From positions 1 to 22,560 of the forward strand of contig URKU01000023.1 in assembly GCA_900548515.1 (NCBI GenBank): DNA of 22,560 nt, given 5' to 3'. How positions within the stretch are numbered: the stretch's first letter is position 1; the number at the start of each line of letters is the position of its first letter. Below the pieces are notes generated by a model. It was not told the DNA's origin. It was given only the letters and a program-made list of their open reading frames with translations, and did not search any database. This document shows positions 1 through 7,593 of this stretch, in pieces. The DNA is from an uncultured Collinsella sp. (GTDB lineage: Bacteria > Actinomycetota > Coriobacteriia > Coriobacteriales > Coriobacteriaceae). The translations under genes were made by a program, and so were the position numbers.

Positions 1-197
1 GAGACGGCGAGTTAGCCGGCAGGTCGGCATGTCAATCCTGGTCTAACAGAGCCTTTGATAATCTGTACGAGCCGGCGGTTGTGGTGACCGAGGCGCTGCG
101 CGGCGCCGATGCCGTTGACGGCGCTCGCGAGGGAATGCATGCGCTGCAGCAGCAATATGCGGCTACGATGTCGGCCCTGCGCGAGGCGGCCGAATAA
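1..197 (+). CDS. 3' end of an unrecognised protein (partial)
   Basis: An open frame runs in from the left edge and stops at TAA 195-197, giving the last 64 or so residues of a protein that starts outside the window. The visible tail includes NLYEPAVVVTEALRGADAV and ends in MSALREAAE; it looks soluble and helical with an Ala/Glu/Gln-rich end. Codon use is GC-rich like the neighbours. The frame ends 46 bp before a strong hairpin terminator, which supports it being a real gene end. I do not recognise the family and assign no function. Confidence 0.55.
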   Translation, partial: DGELAGRSACQSWSNRAFDNLYEPAVVVTEALRGADAVDGAREGMHALQQQYAATMSALREAAE

Positions 198-243
198 GGG
201 CTTGCGGGCCTTGGGCTGCGTGCAGGCAGCATATAGGTAAAAT

Positions 244-285
244 GGTGCCCCGTCGGACCATGTGGCCGGCGGGGCACCCTTATTT
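244..285. terminator. Bidirectional rho-independent terminator
   Basis: A 13-bp stem with one G-U pair is formed by GGTGCCCCGTCGG (244-256) and CCGGCGGGGCACC (266-278), with a 9-nt loop. A T-rich run (CTTATTTGTT) follows on the + strand and ATTTTA follows on the - strand. It lies between two convergent genes, so it can end both the partial + strand gene and the - strand amidotransferase-like gene. Confidence 0.8.
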
Positions 286-302
286 GTTGTGGGGTTCGCG
301 AG

Positions 303-1112
303 CTAGCGCGCCTGCTTAACCTTTGCCGCTGCCTCGACAAACGACTTCCACAGGTTAAAGTCGGTCTCGAGCGTCTTCCACGTGTACTCAGGGTGCCATT
401 GCACGCCCAGGCAGAAAGGCTGGCCTTCGACCTCGATGCACTCGGGAACGCCGTCGGTTGCCTTGGCGACCAAGCGCGTGCTTTTACCCAGACGGTCGAC
501 GCAGCAGTGATGTGCCGAGTTGGTCTGGATCAGCCTGTGCCCGCCAACCGCGCGCTCCAGCAGCGAGCCCGGCACGACCTCGACGGGGTGCACGGGATCG
601 TTGAGCACGTGGGCATGGCGCCACTGCGTGTGGCCCTCGCGCGCGCCCAGGCTCGGCACGTCCATGCACAGGGTGCCGCCGGTGGCGACATTGAGCAGCT
701 GCGTGCCTCGGCAGGTGGTAAAGAGCGGCTTCTTGGCGCGAAGCACCTCGTTAACCAGCTTAAACTCAAAACGGTCGCGAATCTCGCAGCACAGCGTGGG
801 GTCGTAAGGACGCTCGTCGCCCCAGCGTTTGGGGTTGACGTCCGGGCCGCCGGGAATAGCGATACCGTCAGCGATTTCCACGTAATGACGGATAACATCG
901 ACGTCTTCGGTAATAGACATCTGCAGTGGCAGGCCGCCGGCGGCAAGGATGGCATCGACAAAGACACTTGCGATTTCCTCGTTGGGGGAGAGCGTCTCGC
1001 TCAAAAAAGGCTTTGCCTCTTCCCAACGCGGCGCGACGAGGATGAGCGGACGGTCGGCGGGGGCGACGTCGACATGCGGGGTGTATGACGATGAAGTACG
1101 AGTTCCGATCAT
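303..1112 (-). CDS. Class I glutamine amidotransferase-like gamma-glutamyl hydrolase (peptidase C26 family)
   Basis: A 269-residue cytoplasmic protein of the C26/PuuD family, which hydrolyses gamma-glutamyl amide bonds (PuuD acts on gamma-glutamyl-GABA). Visible motifs are the oxyanion-strand IAIPGGPDVNP (residues 85-94), the nucleophile elbow TTCRGTQLLN with Cys134, and GVQWHPEYTW carrying His240 and Glu242; together these make the Cys-His-Glu triad. The frame opens further upstream to 1187, but that extension crosses an intergenic hairpin (1156-1187) and does not resemble the family, so the ATG at 1110-1112 (MIGTRTSS) is preferred, although its ribosome site is weak. It lies 86 bp downstream of the ABC ATPase gene on the same strand, so it may process a gamma-glutamyl substrate brought in by that transporter. 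The substrate itself is not readable from the sequence. Confidence 0.85.
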   Translation of the reverse strand: MIGTRTSSSYTPHVDVAPADRPLILVAPRWEEAKPFLSETLSPNEEIASVFVDAILAAGGLPLQMSITEDVDVIRHYVEIADGIAIPGGPDVNPKRWGDERPYDPTLCCEIRDRFEFKLVNEVLRAKKPLFTTCRGTQLLNVATGGTLCMDVPSLGAREGHTQWRHAHVLNDPVHPVEVVPGSLLERAVGGHRLIQTNSAHHCCVDRLGKSTRLVAKATDGVPECIEVEGQPFCLGVQWHPEYTWKTLETDFNLWKSFVEAAAKVKQAR

Positions 1113-1155
1113 AGGTGTTGCTTTCGATCTGAAGGTGACAGGGCGCATGGGAGAT

Positions 1156-1187
1156 GTGGGACAACACTTCCGATGAATTTGTCCCAC
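1156..1187. repeat. Intergenic stem-loop GTGGGACAA/TTGTCCCAC
   Basis: A perfect 9-bp inverted repeat (1156-1164 with 1179-1187) with a 14-nt loop sits between the ABC ATPase gene and the C26 hydrolase gene. No T-run follows on the - strand, so it is not a classical terminator. It may be an mRNA processing or stability hairpin, or a dispersed palindrome. Confidence 0.55.
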
Positions 1188-1198
1188 GGGGTGGCTGG

Positions 1199-1963
<765 letters not shown>

Positions 1964-1999
1964 GGTGCTCGGCTCCTTATGACTCGAAATGGTAAAGCG

Positions 2000-2833
2000 T
2001 TAGCGGATGATAGTCGCGCCGGTCTTGTGCGAAACGTAGACAGCAGCCTTGTTGATTGCGACGTTGATGAGGATATAGATGACCGCGATTACCAAGTAGA
2101 CCGACACGAGAGCGTCGTAGTTGGTAATGAGCACGCGGGCGTTTTGCATGAGGTCGGGGTAGCTCACCACGTAGGCGACGGTGGTGTCTTTGACTACGAC
2201 CACGAGCTGCGAAATCAACGACGGAATGATAAATCGAATAGCCTGCGGCAGCACGATTTTAAAGGTGATTTTAGCCTTGGAGAGACCGAGCGCCTGGGCC
2301 GCCTCGACCTGGCCGCGCGGTACGGCGTTGACGCCGGCGCGGAAAATCTCAGCTAGCACGCCGGCTGCAGCGAGCGCGACGGGAAGCGTGAGCATCCAAA
2401 ACGACGGCAGCGCGATCTTGTACTGGGGCAGCACCAAAAAGAAGAAGTAGATGAACAACAGGCTTGGTACGCCGCGGAAGAAATCGGTGAGCACGCGGCA
2501 GGCCAGCTGCAACGGCTTAATGTCGCTCGTGCGGCCGAGCATAAGGGCTAAGCCTAGCACCAGCGCGATGGCGCCAGCGGTGAGTGCGACTTTAACGGTG
2601 CCCTCAAAGCCGGCAAGCAAGAACTTCCAGGTAGTGAGGTGCGTAAAGAAATACCAATAGTGGACCGAAAGCTGACCGGTCACATAAAAGCGCTGCAACA
2701 CGAGGACGACGAGCGCGGCGACGGCAACAAGCGAGATGGCGGTGCCGATGCGAATCTTGGCGCGCATCTTGGGGCCGGGAGCCTCGTAGAGCGCATCGCG
2801 CATGGTAAGTGCAGGGGAGGAATGCTTGCTCAT
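2000..2833 (-). CDS. Polar amino acid ABC transporter permease (GluD-like)
   Basis: A 277-residue membrane protein of the HisM/GlnP permease family. A short cytoplasmic N-terminus ending near KMRAKIR is followed by a first membrane helix (about 28-47) and a typical five-helix permease core. The cytoplasmic EAA loop EAAQALGLSKAKITF (177-191) ends in the family IVLPQAIR motif and docks on the ATPase. The start ATG overlaps the stop of the upstream permease as ATGA (2830-2833), so the two are translationally coupled. It is longer than its partner because of the extra N-terminal region, as in corynebacterial GluD compared with GluC. Substrate is inferred from family only. Confidence 0.93.
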   Translation of the reverse strand: MSKHSSPALTMRDALYEAPGPKMRAKIRIGTAISLVAVAALVVLVLQRFYVTGQLSVHYWYFFTHLTTWKFLLAGFEGTVKVALTAGAIALVLGLALMLGRTSDIKPLQLACRVLTDFFRGVPSLLFIYFFFLVLPQYKIALPSFWMLTLPVALAAAGVLAEIFRAGVNAVPRGQVEAAQALGLSKAKITFKIVLPQAIRFIIPSLISQLVVVVKDTTVAYVVSYPDLMQNARVLITNYDALVSVYLVIAVIYILINVAINKAAVYVSHKTGATIIR

Positions 2834-3489
2834 CGGAGGATCCTCACCTTCTTATCGATGTAGTTGCCAATGTGGCTCACCACAAAGGCCGTGCCCAGGT
2901 AGCCGAGCGCCGAGATAAAGAACGCGGCGACGCCGCCGAGCGAGCGCGTGTTGATGTAGCTCACCACGCCGGTGAGCTCCTGCGGCTTAAGCGGCACCTG
3001 GCTGCCCAAGGCGGTAGTGAGCATGACGGCGATAAAGAGGTTCGTCATGGGCAATACGCTTGAGCGCAGTGCCTGCGGAATCACGATTTTGGCGAGGATG
3101 CGGTTAAAGCTCATGCCCAGCGAGCGGGCGGCTTCCACCTGGCCGACGCCGACGGTGTTGATGCCGCTCATAAAGTTCTCGGAGCCAAAGGCCGAGCCCA
3201 AAAGGACCGTGGCGACGATAACGCAGGTGCGGTAGGGCAGGACGACCTTGAGCGGCGGCAGCGCGTAGACGACGATGATAAGCAGTGCGATGCCGGGGAT
3301 GTTACGGAAGACCTGGACATACAGGTCGCCAAAGACGCGCAGCGGCTTGAGCGGCGACACGCGCATCACGGTGACGGCGACGGCCAGCACCATGGCGATG
3401 GCAAACGATTCGAGCGTCATGCCCCAGGTTGCTAGCAGCGCGTCGATATAGTTCTGGCCATAGAGCGACCAGAGTTCGGAGAGACTCAT
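2830..3489 (-). CDS. Polar amino acid ABC transporter permease (GluC-like)
   Basis: A 219-residue inner-membrane permease, partner of the following permease gene. The EAA loop EAARSLGMSFNRILAKI (119-135) followed by VIPQALR is diagnostic of the His/Glu/Gln/Arg permease family. Five hydrophobic helices are visible. Start ATG at 3489 has GGGAGG six bases upstream. It lies 138 bp after the binding-protein gene, with a terminator-like hairpin in between, so its expression is probably a fraction of that of the binding protein. Confidence 0.93.
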   Translation of the reverse strand: MSLSELWSLYGQNYIDALLATWGMTLESFAIAMVLAVAVTVMRVSPLKPLRVFGDLYVQVFRNIPGIALLIIVVYALPPLKVVLPYRTCVIVATVLLGSAFGSENFMSGINTVGVGQVEAARSLGMSFNRILAKIVIPQALRSSVLPMTNLFIAVMLTTALGSQVPLKPQELTGVVSYINTRSLGGVAAFFISALGYLGTAFVVSHIGNYIDKKVRILR

Positions 3490-3505
3490 GCGGACCTCCC
3501 GCCGA

Positions 3506-3539
3506 TAAGGAAAGGGGCTCCCGTGTGTACGGAAGCCCC
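3506..3539 (-). terminator. Attenuating hairpin between binding-protein and permease genes
   Basis: Read on the - strand, GGGGCTTCCGT pairs with ACGGGAGCCCC (11-bp stem with one mismatch, 3529-3539 with 3514-3524) and is followed by TTTCCTTATC. Partial terminators at this point are common in ABC operons and leave the binding protein in excess over the membrane parts. Confidence 0.65.
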
Positions 3540-3627
3540 GACAACTCAGTGAGGAAACAGTTTACCGCAATAAAGCGCATCATGCGTTTCCATATGGTTT
3601 CGTTGCGGCCGTTACCAGGCTCGCTGC

Positions 3628-4623
3628 CTAGGCGCCGATCTCGGGCAGCTCGGGAACGTTGGTGTCGCCCGTACGGTCGCCGATGCAGATCTGCCACAGC
3701 TCAGTCCAGGTGCCGTCGTCCTCGATCTTCTTAAGGAAGTCGTTGACAAAGGCGACGCCGTCGGAATCGAGCGGCAGGCCGATGCCGTAGGGCTCCTTGC
3801 TGCCGAAGGGCTTGCCGGCGATCTTGTACTTGCCGGGCTCGCGGACCAGGGCGCTCTGCTGCATGTTGTTATCGATGACGTAGGCGTCAACGCGACCCTG
3901 CTGGAGTGCCTGGCGGGCCTCCTCGTCGGTCTTGAACTCCTGTTGGCTGGCCTTGGGAGCGAACTCCTCCAGGATGGCGGGGCCGTTGGAGCCAGACTGG
4001 ACGGCGACGTTCTTGTCGGCCAGGTCGTCGACGCTCTTGATGTCGTCGTTATCGGCGAGCACCAGGATGGCCTGCTGTGTGTAGTAGTAGGGGCCGGCGA
4101 AGGAGACGAGCTTCTTGCGCTCGTCAGTGATGGTGTAGGTGGCAAAGACGGCGTCGACCTGGCCGTTCTGCAGGACGGACTCGCGTGTGTCCGAGGTCAC
4201 CTGGGTGATCTCGACCTTGTTCTCGCCCAGAATGTAGTTGGACAGGAGCTGTGCGATACCGGCGTCGAAGCCGCGGGTCTGACCGTCTTTCTCGTTGAGG
4301 AGGGAGAAGAGCGTGGAGGTCTGAACGCCACCGATCTTAAAGACGCCGGCGTCCTTGACGGCCGTGGCCCAGGTGCTGGCGGCGATGGCGTCGTCATCGG
4401 CCTTGGGGCCGTTGTCGACGAGCTTGTCGAATGCCTTGGCATCGAGCGTAGCGGAAACCTCGGTATCCTCGGAGCCCTTGGAGGAGCCGGCGGCGGAACC
4501 CTTGTCGGCCTCGGCGCTGGTGTCGGAGCAGCCGGCAAGACCAAGGCCGGCGACGGTTGCGAAGGTGGCGGCAACGAAGCCGCGGCGGTCGAGAACGACC
4601 TGCTGGGAGAGGTTCTTGCTCAT
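3628..4623 (-). CDS. Extracellular amino acid-binding lipoprotein (SBP family 3), likely Tat-exported
   Basis: A 331-residue solute-binding protein of the polar amino acid ABC system. The leader has twin arginines at 13-14 (RRGFVA), a hydrophobic stretch, and lipobox LAGC (29-32), so Cys32 should be lipid-anchored to the outer face of the membrane. A Ser/Gly/Asp-rich linker to about residue 60 precedes the bilobed domain. Family-3 features include DAGIAQLLS, TITDERKKLVSFAGPYY, the hinge segment ADKNVAVQSGSNGP and a C-terminal IGDRTGDTN-type end. The ribosome site GAAAGGTG precedes the ATG. It is the first gene of the - strand set, behind a good promoter. Ligand is unproved; glutamate, glutamine or another polar amino acid is expected. 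Confidence 0.92.
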   Translation of the reverse strand: MSKNLSQQVVLDRRGFVAATFATVAGLGLAGCSDTSAEADKGSAAGSSKGSEDTEVSATLDAKAFDKLVDNGPKADDDAIAASTWATAVKDAGVFKIGGVQTSTLFSLLNEKDGQTRGFDAGIAQLLSNYILGENKVEITQVTSDTRESVLQNGQVDAVFATYTITDERKKLVSFAGPYYYTQQAILVLADNDDIKSVDDLADKNVAVQSGSNGPAILEEFAPKASQQEFKTDEEARQALQQGRVDAYVIDNNMQQSALVREPGKYKIAGKPFGSKEPYGIGLPLDSDGVAFVNDFLKKIEDDGTWTELWQICIGDRTGDTNVPELPEIGA

Positions 4624-4666
4624 GGTAGAACACCTTTCTCAATAAAATCCCTAGCGGTTGAGTAGA

Positions 4667-4696
4667 GTTATACCCTATCGCGCTCAAATGGGTCAA
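4667..4696 (-). promoter_or_regulatory. Sigma-70-type promoter for the amino acid ABC operon
   Basis: Read on the - strand, TTGACC (4691-4696) and TATAAC (4667-4672) are 18 bp apart. Both match consensus at five of six positions, and the site lies about 45 bp upstream of the binding-protein start. Confidence 0.7.
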
Positions 4697-4722
4697 CACG
4701 AAATAACTCAGAAACATACTTA

Positions 4723-4752
4723 CCTTATGGGTAATTCTACCTACCATTAAGG
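4723..4752. promoter_or_regulatory. Operator-like inverted repeat upstream of the ABC operon promoter
   Basis: CCTTATGG (4723-4730) and CCATTAAGG (4744-4752) form an inverted repeat with one extra base, with GGTA/TACC nested inside. It lies about 27 bp upstream of the -35 box, where an activator would bind. No known regulator motif is recognised. Confidence 0.35.
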
Positions 4753-4864
4753 GACAGGTTTATTTTGGCAGGTTTTATCTGGGCAAACGCCGAATATTGC
4801 AGCTGAGATAGCGCTTTGCGGACGGCGTTGCGCTCGCGGCGGTCGCTATAATGGCGGCAACGAA

Positions 4865-4901
4865 AACCACCACAAAGGGGACAGGCACCTTTGTGGTGGT
4901 T
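4865..4901. repeat. Palindromic intergenic hairpin with GGGGACAGG core
   Basis: A perfect 14-bp stem is formed by AACCACCACAAAGG (4865-4878) and CCTTTGTGGTGGTT (4888-4901), with loop GGACAGGCA. The arrangement (arm, CAAAGGG(G)ACAG, mirrored arm) is shared with the hairpin at 13661-13689, with different outer arms. It looks like a dispersed palindromic repeat rather than a terminator. Confidence 0.7.
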
Positions 4902-4939
4902 CTGGCCGATGCGGCGGCATACCTTACTGCTTTGTCTAG

Positions 4940-4984
4940 ATCTGTAACATCTGCAGCCTTTTTTGCCGAGTACCTGTTACAGAT
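4940..4984. repeat. Stem-loop ATCTGTAACA/TGTTACAGAT
   Basis: A perfect 10-bp inverted repeat (4940-4949 with 4975-4984) has a 25-nt loop containing a six-T run. It lies between the hairpin at 4865 and the terminator at 5011. Function is unknown; it could be an RNA stem or a protein-binding palindrome. Confidence 0.55.
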
Positions 4985-5010
4985 TGAGATAATTGAGCTG
5001 TGAAAACAAA

Positions 5011-5046
5011 AACCTCCGCAGGGGCGCTTCCCTTGCGGAGGTTTTC
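5011..5046. terminator. Terminator of the DXS-like gene, bidirectional
   Basis: AACCTCCGCA (5011-5020) pairs with TGCGGAGGTT (5034-5043) around a 13-nt loop. On the - strand the stem is followed by TTTTTGTTTT just after the DXS-like stop codon at 5047-5049; on the + strand it is followed by TTCTT. Confidence 0.85.
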
Positions 5047-6828
5047 TTACTCGTTGAGTAGCCTTACGGCTTCGGCGGCCATGTTCTCGACCGTCATGCC
5101 GTTCTGCGCGAGCAGTTCGTTGGGGTCGTAGCGGTCGGGGAAGCCCTTGGCGATGCCGAAGGTGCGCGTGCGCACGGGCGTGCAGGCCAGGTAGCACGCC
5201 ACGCGCTCGCCCCAGCCGCCGTCCAAGATGCCGTCCTCGAGGGTGACGACAACGCGATGCTCGGCGGCAAGACTGTCGAGGAACTCGCGGTCGAGCTCGG
5301 TTGCAAAGCGCGGGTTGACGAGCGTGGTCTCGATGCCGTACTCGGCGGCCAGGCGGTTTGCCACGCGCTCGCCCAGCTCAAAGAAATCACCGAGTGCGAG
5401 CACTGCTACGTCGCGACCCTGGCGAACCACGTTGTAGTGAACGGCACTGTAGTCGGTGTCTTCGGTGGGCGCAAGGTCGGGACGGCTCACCAGGCCAATG
5501 CCGGGCACGCGAATCGCCACAGGATGTTCGCGATGGTCGAGCGACCAGTTCAGCATGGACAGATATTCCTCCATGCAGGCCGGCGCTAGGTAGCGCATGT
5601 TGGGAAGAGCGCCCAGCATGGAAATATCGAAGAACGAGAGGTGCGTCTCGGACGTGGTGCCAAAGATCGAGGCGCCAAACACCAAGATGGTTGCGGGGGC
5701 ATCGTTGAGGCACAGGTCGTGCCACAGCTCGTCGTAGGCGCGCTGCAAAAACGTGCCGTACACACCAAAGACTGGCTTGGCGCCCGAGCGCGCAAGCGCG
5801 GTGGCAAAAGTTACGGCGTGCTCCTCGGCAATGCCCACGTCGACAAACTGCTTACCTGCCGCAGCGCGAAGCTCGGGTGTAAAGCCCATGATGTAGGGCG
5901 TGGCGGCCGTGATGCCCACGACCTGCGAATCGCGCTCGATGGCGGTGCTGAGCGCCTCGCCCGTAATATCGGCATAGGTGCGCGGTGCGGGCTCGCTCGG
6001 ATGGCCCGGGCAGAGCTTGCGCCCAGTCGCCATGTCAAACGGACCCACGTGGTGCCAGCGTTCCGGGTCGCTCTGGGCTGGCTCAAAGCCCTTGCCCTTG
6101 GCGGTCGAGACGTGCAGCACGATGGGGTGGTCGATGTCGCGCAGCTCCTGCAGCGCGTCGACGAGGGCCAACACATCGTTACCGGCGTCCAGATAGCGGT
6201 AATCGAGCCCCATCGCGCGGAAAACGTTGCGCTCACAGGCGCCGTTGCTGGCGCGCAGCTCGGCCAGATTGCGATACAGGCCACCATGGTTCTCGGCAAT
6301 GGACTGGTCGTTGTCATTGACGATGATGATCAGGTTGCTGTCGAGCTCGGCGGCGTTGTTAAAGCCCTCAAACGCCAGGCCGCCCGAAAGCGAGCCGTCG
6401 CCAATAACGGTAATGACGTTGTACGTATCGCCCGCCAGGTCGCGCGCGTGGGCAAGGCCGCAGCCCAGGCTCACCGACGTGGAGGTATGGCCCATGGCGA
6501 ACAGGTCGTGCTCGGACTCGTCGGGATTGGCAAAGCCAGAAGCCTCACCATAACGCTCCGGATCGATATAAGTGTACGCGCGCCCGGTCAGCGCCTTGTG
6601 GGCGTAGGTCTGGTGCGAAACGTCAAAGACAATCTTGTCGATGGGGGAGTTAAACACGCGATGGAGCGCGACCGTGAGCTCAACGACGCCTAGGTTGGGG
6701 GCAACGTGTCCGCCGACAGCGGCGGAGCTTTCGAGGATTGCCTGGCGGATCTCGCTGCAGAGCTGCGGGAGCTCGGCGCGATTAAGAGCCTTGACGTCCT
6801 CAGGCGTTGTCGTTTGCGTAAGCAGCAT
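5047..6828 (-). CDS. 1-deoxy-D-xylulose-5-phosphate synthase (DXS) family thiamine-diphosphate enzyme, divergent acceptor site
   Basis: A 593-residue transketolase-fold enzyme, a little shorter than usual DXS (about 620). DXS condenses pyruvate with glyceraldehyde 3-phosphate at the head of the MEP isoprenoid pathway. Thiamine and catalytic features are kept: His41 in GGHVAP, FDVSHQTYAHK (68-78), GHTSTSVS, metal-binding GDGSLSGG (143-150) with NDND (171-174), His259 in RWHHV, Glu335 in GIAEEHAV, Tyr357 and Arg363 in VYGTFLQRAYDE, and His396 in SETH. The positions of E. coli Arg420 (DRAG) and Arg478 (YPRG), which hold the substrate phosphate, are Gly385 and Gly443, in an alignment without gaps between these motifs. 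It may therefore be a paralogue using another aldehyde acceptor. GGAG lies 12 bases before the ATG. It is transcribed alone, divergent from the HD gene. Confidence 0.88.
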   Translation of the reverse strand: MLLTQTTTPEDVKALNRAELPQLCSEIRQAILESSAAVGGHVAPNLGVVELTVALHRVFNSPIDKIVFDVSHQTYAHKALTGRAYTYIDPERYGEASGFANPDESEHDLFAMGHTSTSVSLGCGLAHARDLAGDTYNVITVIGDGSLSGGLAFEGFNNAAELDSNLIIIVNDNDQSIAENHGGLYRNLAELRASNGACERNVFRAMGLDYRYLDAGNDVLALVDALQELRDIDHPIVLHVSTAKGKGFEPAQSDPERWHHVGPFDMATGRKLCPGHPSEPAPRTYADITGEALSTAIERDSQVVGITAATPYIMGFTPELRAAAGKQFVDVGIAEEHAVTFATALARSGAKPVFGVYGTFLQRAYDELWHDLCLNDAPATILVFGASIFGTTSETHLSFFDISMLGALPNMRYLAPACMEEYLSMLNWSLDHREHPVAIRVPGIGLVSRPDLAPTEDTDYSAVHYNVVRQGRDVAVLALGDFFELGERVANRLAAEYGIETTLVNPRFATELDREFLDSLAAEHRVVVTLEDGILDGGWGERVACYLACTPVRTRTFGIAKGFPDRYDPNELLAQNGMTVENMAAEAVRLLNE

Positions 6829-6853
6829 CGTTGTGGGTTACTCCATGCGAATC

Positions 6854-6867
6854 GAGCGCCGGCGCTC
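6854..6867. promoter_or_regulatory. 14-bp perfect palindrome in the divergent intergenic region
   Basis: GAGCGCC followed directly by GGCGCTC forms a perfect palindrome, 26 bp upstream of the DXS-like start. It could be an operator or a leader hairpin in the DXS-like mRNA. The rest of the 228-bp divergent gap (6829-7056) shows no promoter that I can defend. Confidence 0.3.
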
Positions 6868-7056
6868 CCTCGGCCGGCACAATTGCACAAAACAGTCTCG
6901 CACATTTTGGCGTTTGATATGTGACGGCGGCGCGGTAATTCGCCAACTGGCGGGGCAAAACGTTTTGTCCGATGCCATACTGATGTGTTCCATGATGTTT
7001 TTATCGATTGTGCACAGGCCGTGGCTTGTCGCCGTGAGTCGCTGGAAGGAGGCAGC

Positions 7057-7590
7057 ATGTCCGATGTCATTCGTGCCGAGAAAATCGCGCACGAGGTCGA
7101 CTATGCCGCCCGCCAGCTGGCCCAGGCGGGCCGCTTGGACCTGACGCGCGAGTTTATCCAGCATGGCGATGTGACGGTGTATACGCATGTGACCTCGGTG
7201 GCGCGGGCGAGCTTGTCCTTTGCCGAGCGCCTGGGCCGCGTCGGTGTCTCGGTCGACCGCGCCTCGTTGCTACGCGGGGCCCTGCTGCACGATTACTTTC
7301 TCTATGACTGGCACGATCCCGACCCAAGCCATCGGCTGCATGGCTTTCGCCACCCGTTTTTTGCCCTGGCACGTGCGGAGGAAGATTTTGAGCTGACGTC
7401 GCGCGAGCGGAATATCATCGTGCGGCATATGTTTCCGCTGGTGCCAGTGCCGCCGACGTGTCGTGAGGCTTGGATTGTATGCCTGGCAGATAAATGGTGC
7501 GCGCTGCGCGAGACGGTCGCCGGCCGTCTACCGCGCAAAGGCGGCGCGAACGATTCGAACGAGGGCTCGAACGAAAAGAGGAGAGGGTAG
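7057..7590 (+). CDS. HD-domain phosphohydrolase-like protein
   Basis: A 177-residue soluble protein with the HD metal-binding pattern: His44 in VYTHVTSV, the His-Asp pair at 78-79 in GALLHDYFLYD, His124 in IIVRHMFP and Asp145 in CLADKW. HD proteins are mostly metal-dependent phosphohydrolases acting on nucleotides or similar compounds; the substrate here is unknown. The last 20 residues are a basic, Ser/Asn-rich tail. The frame opens earlier at 6985, but ATG 7057 follows a strong GGAAGGAGG at 7044-7052, which fixes the start. The next gene begins 3 bp after its stop with its own ribosome site inside this gene's end, so the two form an operon. Confidence 0.82.
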   Translation: MSDVIRAEKIAHEVDYAARQLAQAGRLDLTREFIQHGDVTVYTHVTSVARASLSFAERLGRVGVSVDRASLLRGALLHDYFLYDWHDPDPSHRLHGFRHPFFALARAEEDFELTSRERNIIVRHMFPLVPVPPTCREAWIVCLADKWCALRETVAGRLPRKGGANDSNEGSNEKRRG

Positions 7591-7593
7591 ACG

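Larger units (their letters stand above)
4859..5046 (+). ncRNA. Possible small structured RNA (speculative)
   Basis: The 306-bp gap between the ABC operon and the DXS-like gene (4741-5046) holds no convincing protein gene. A perfect TATAAT (4847-4852) would start a + strand transcript near 4859, although no good -35 box is visible. The transcript would contain three successive stem-loops (4865-4901, 4940-4984, 5011-5043), the last with a TTTTCTT tail. The extent is inferred only from these signals. Confidence 0.25.

Noticed and set aside
1113..1187. A 25-codon N-terminal extension of the C26 hydrolase.
   Set aside because: It runs through an intergenic stem-loop and does not resemble the family; the internal ATG at 1110-1112 gives the expected N-terminus.
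4851..5003. A 50-residue + strand ORF beginning MAATKTTTKGTGTF.
   Set aside because: No ribosome site; its ATG overlaps the TATAAT; and it runs through two palindromic stems that dictate its sequence. More likely chance.
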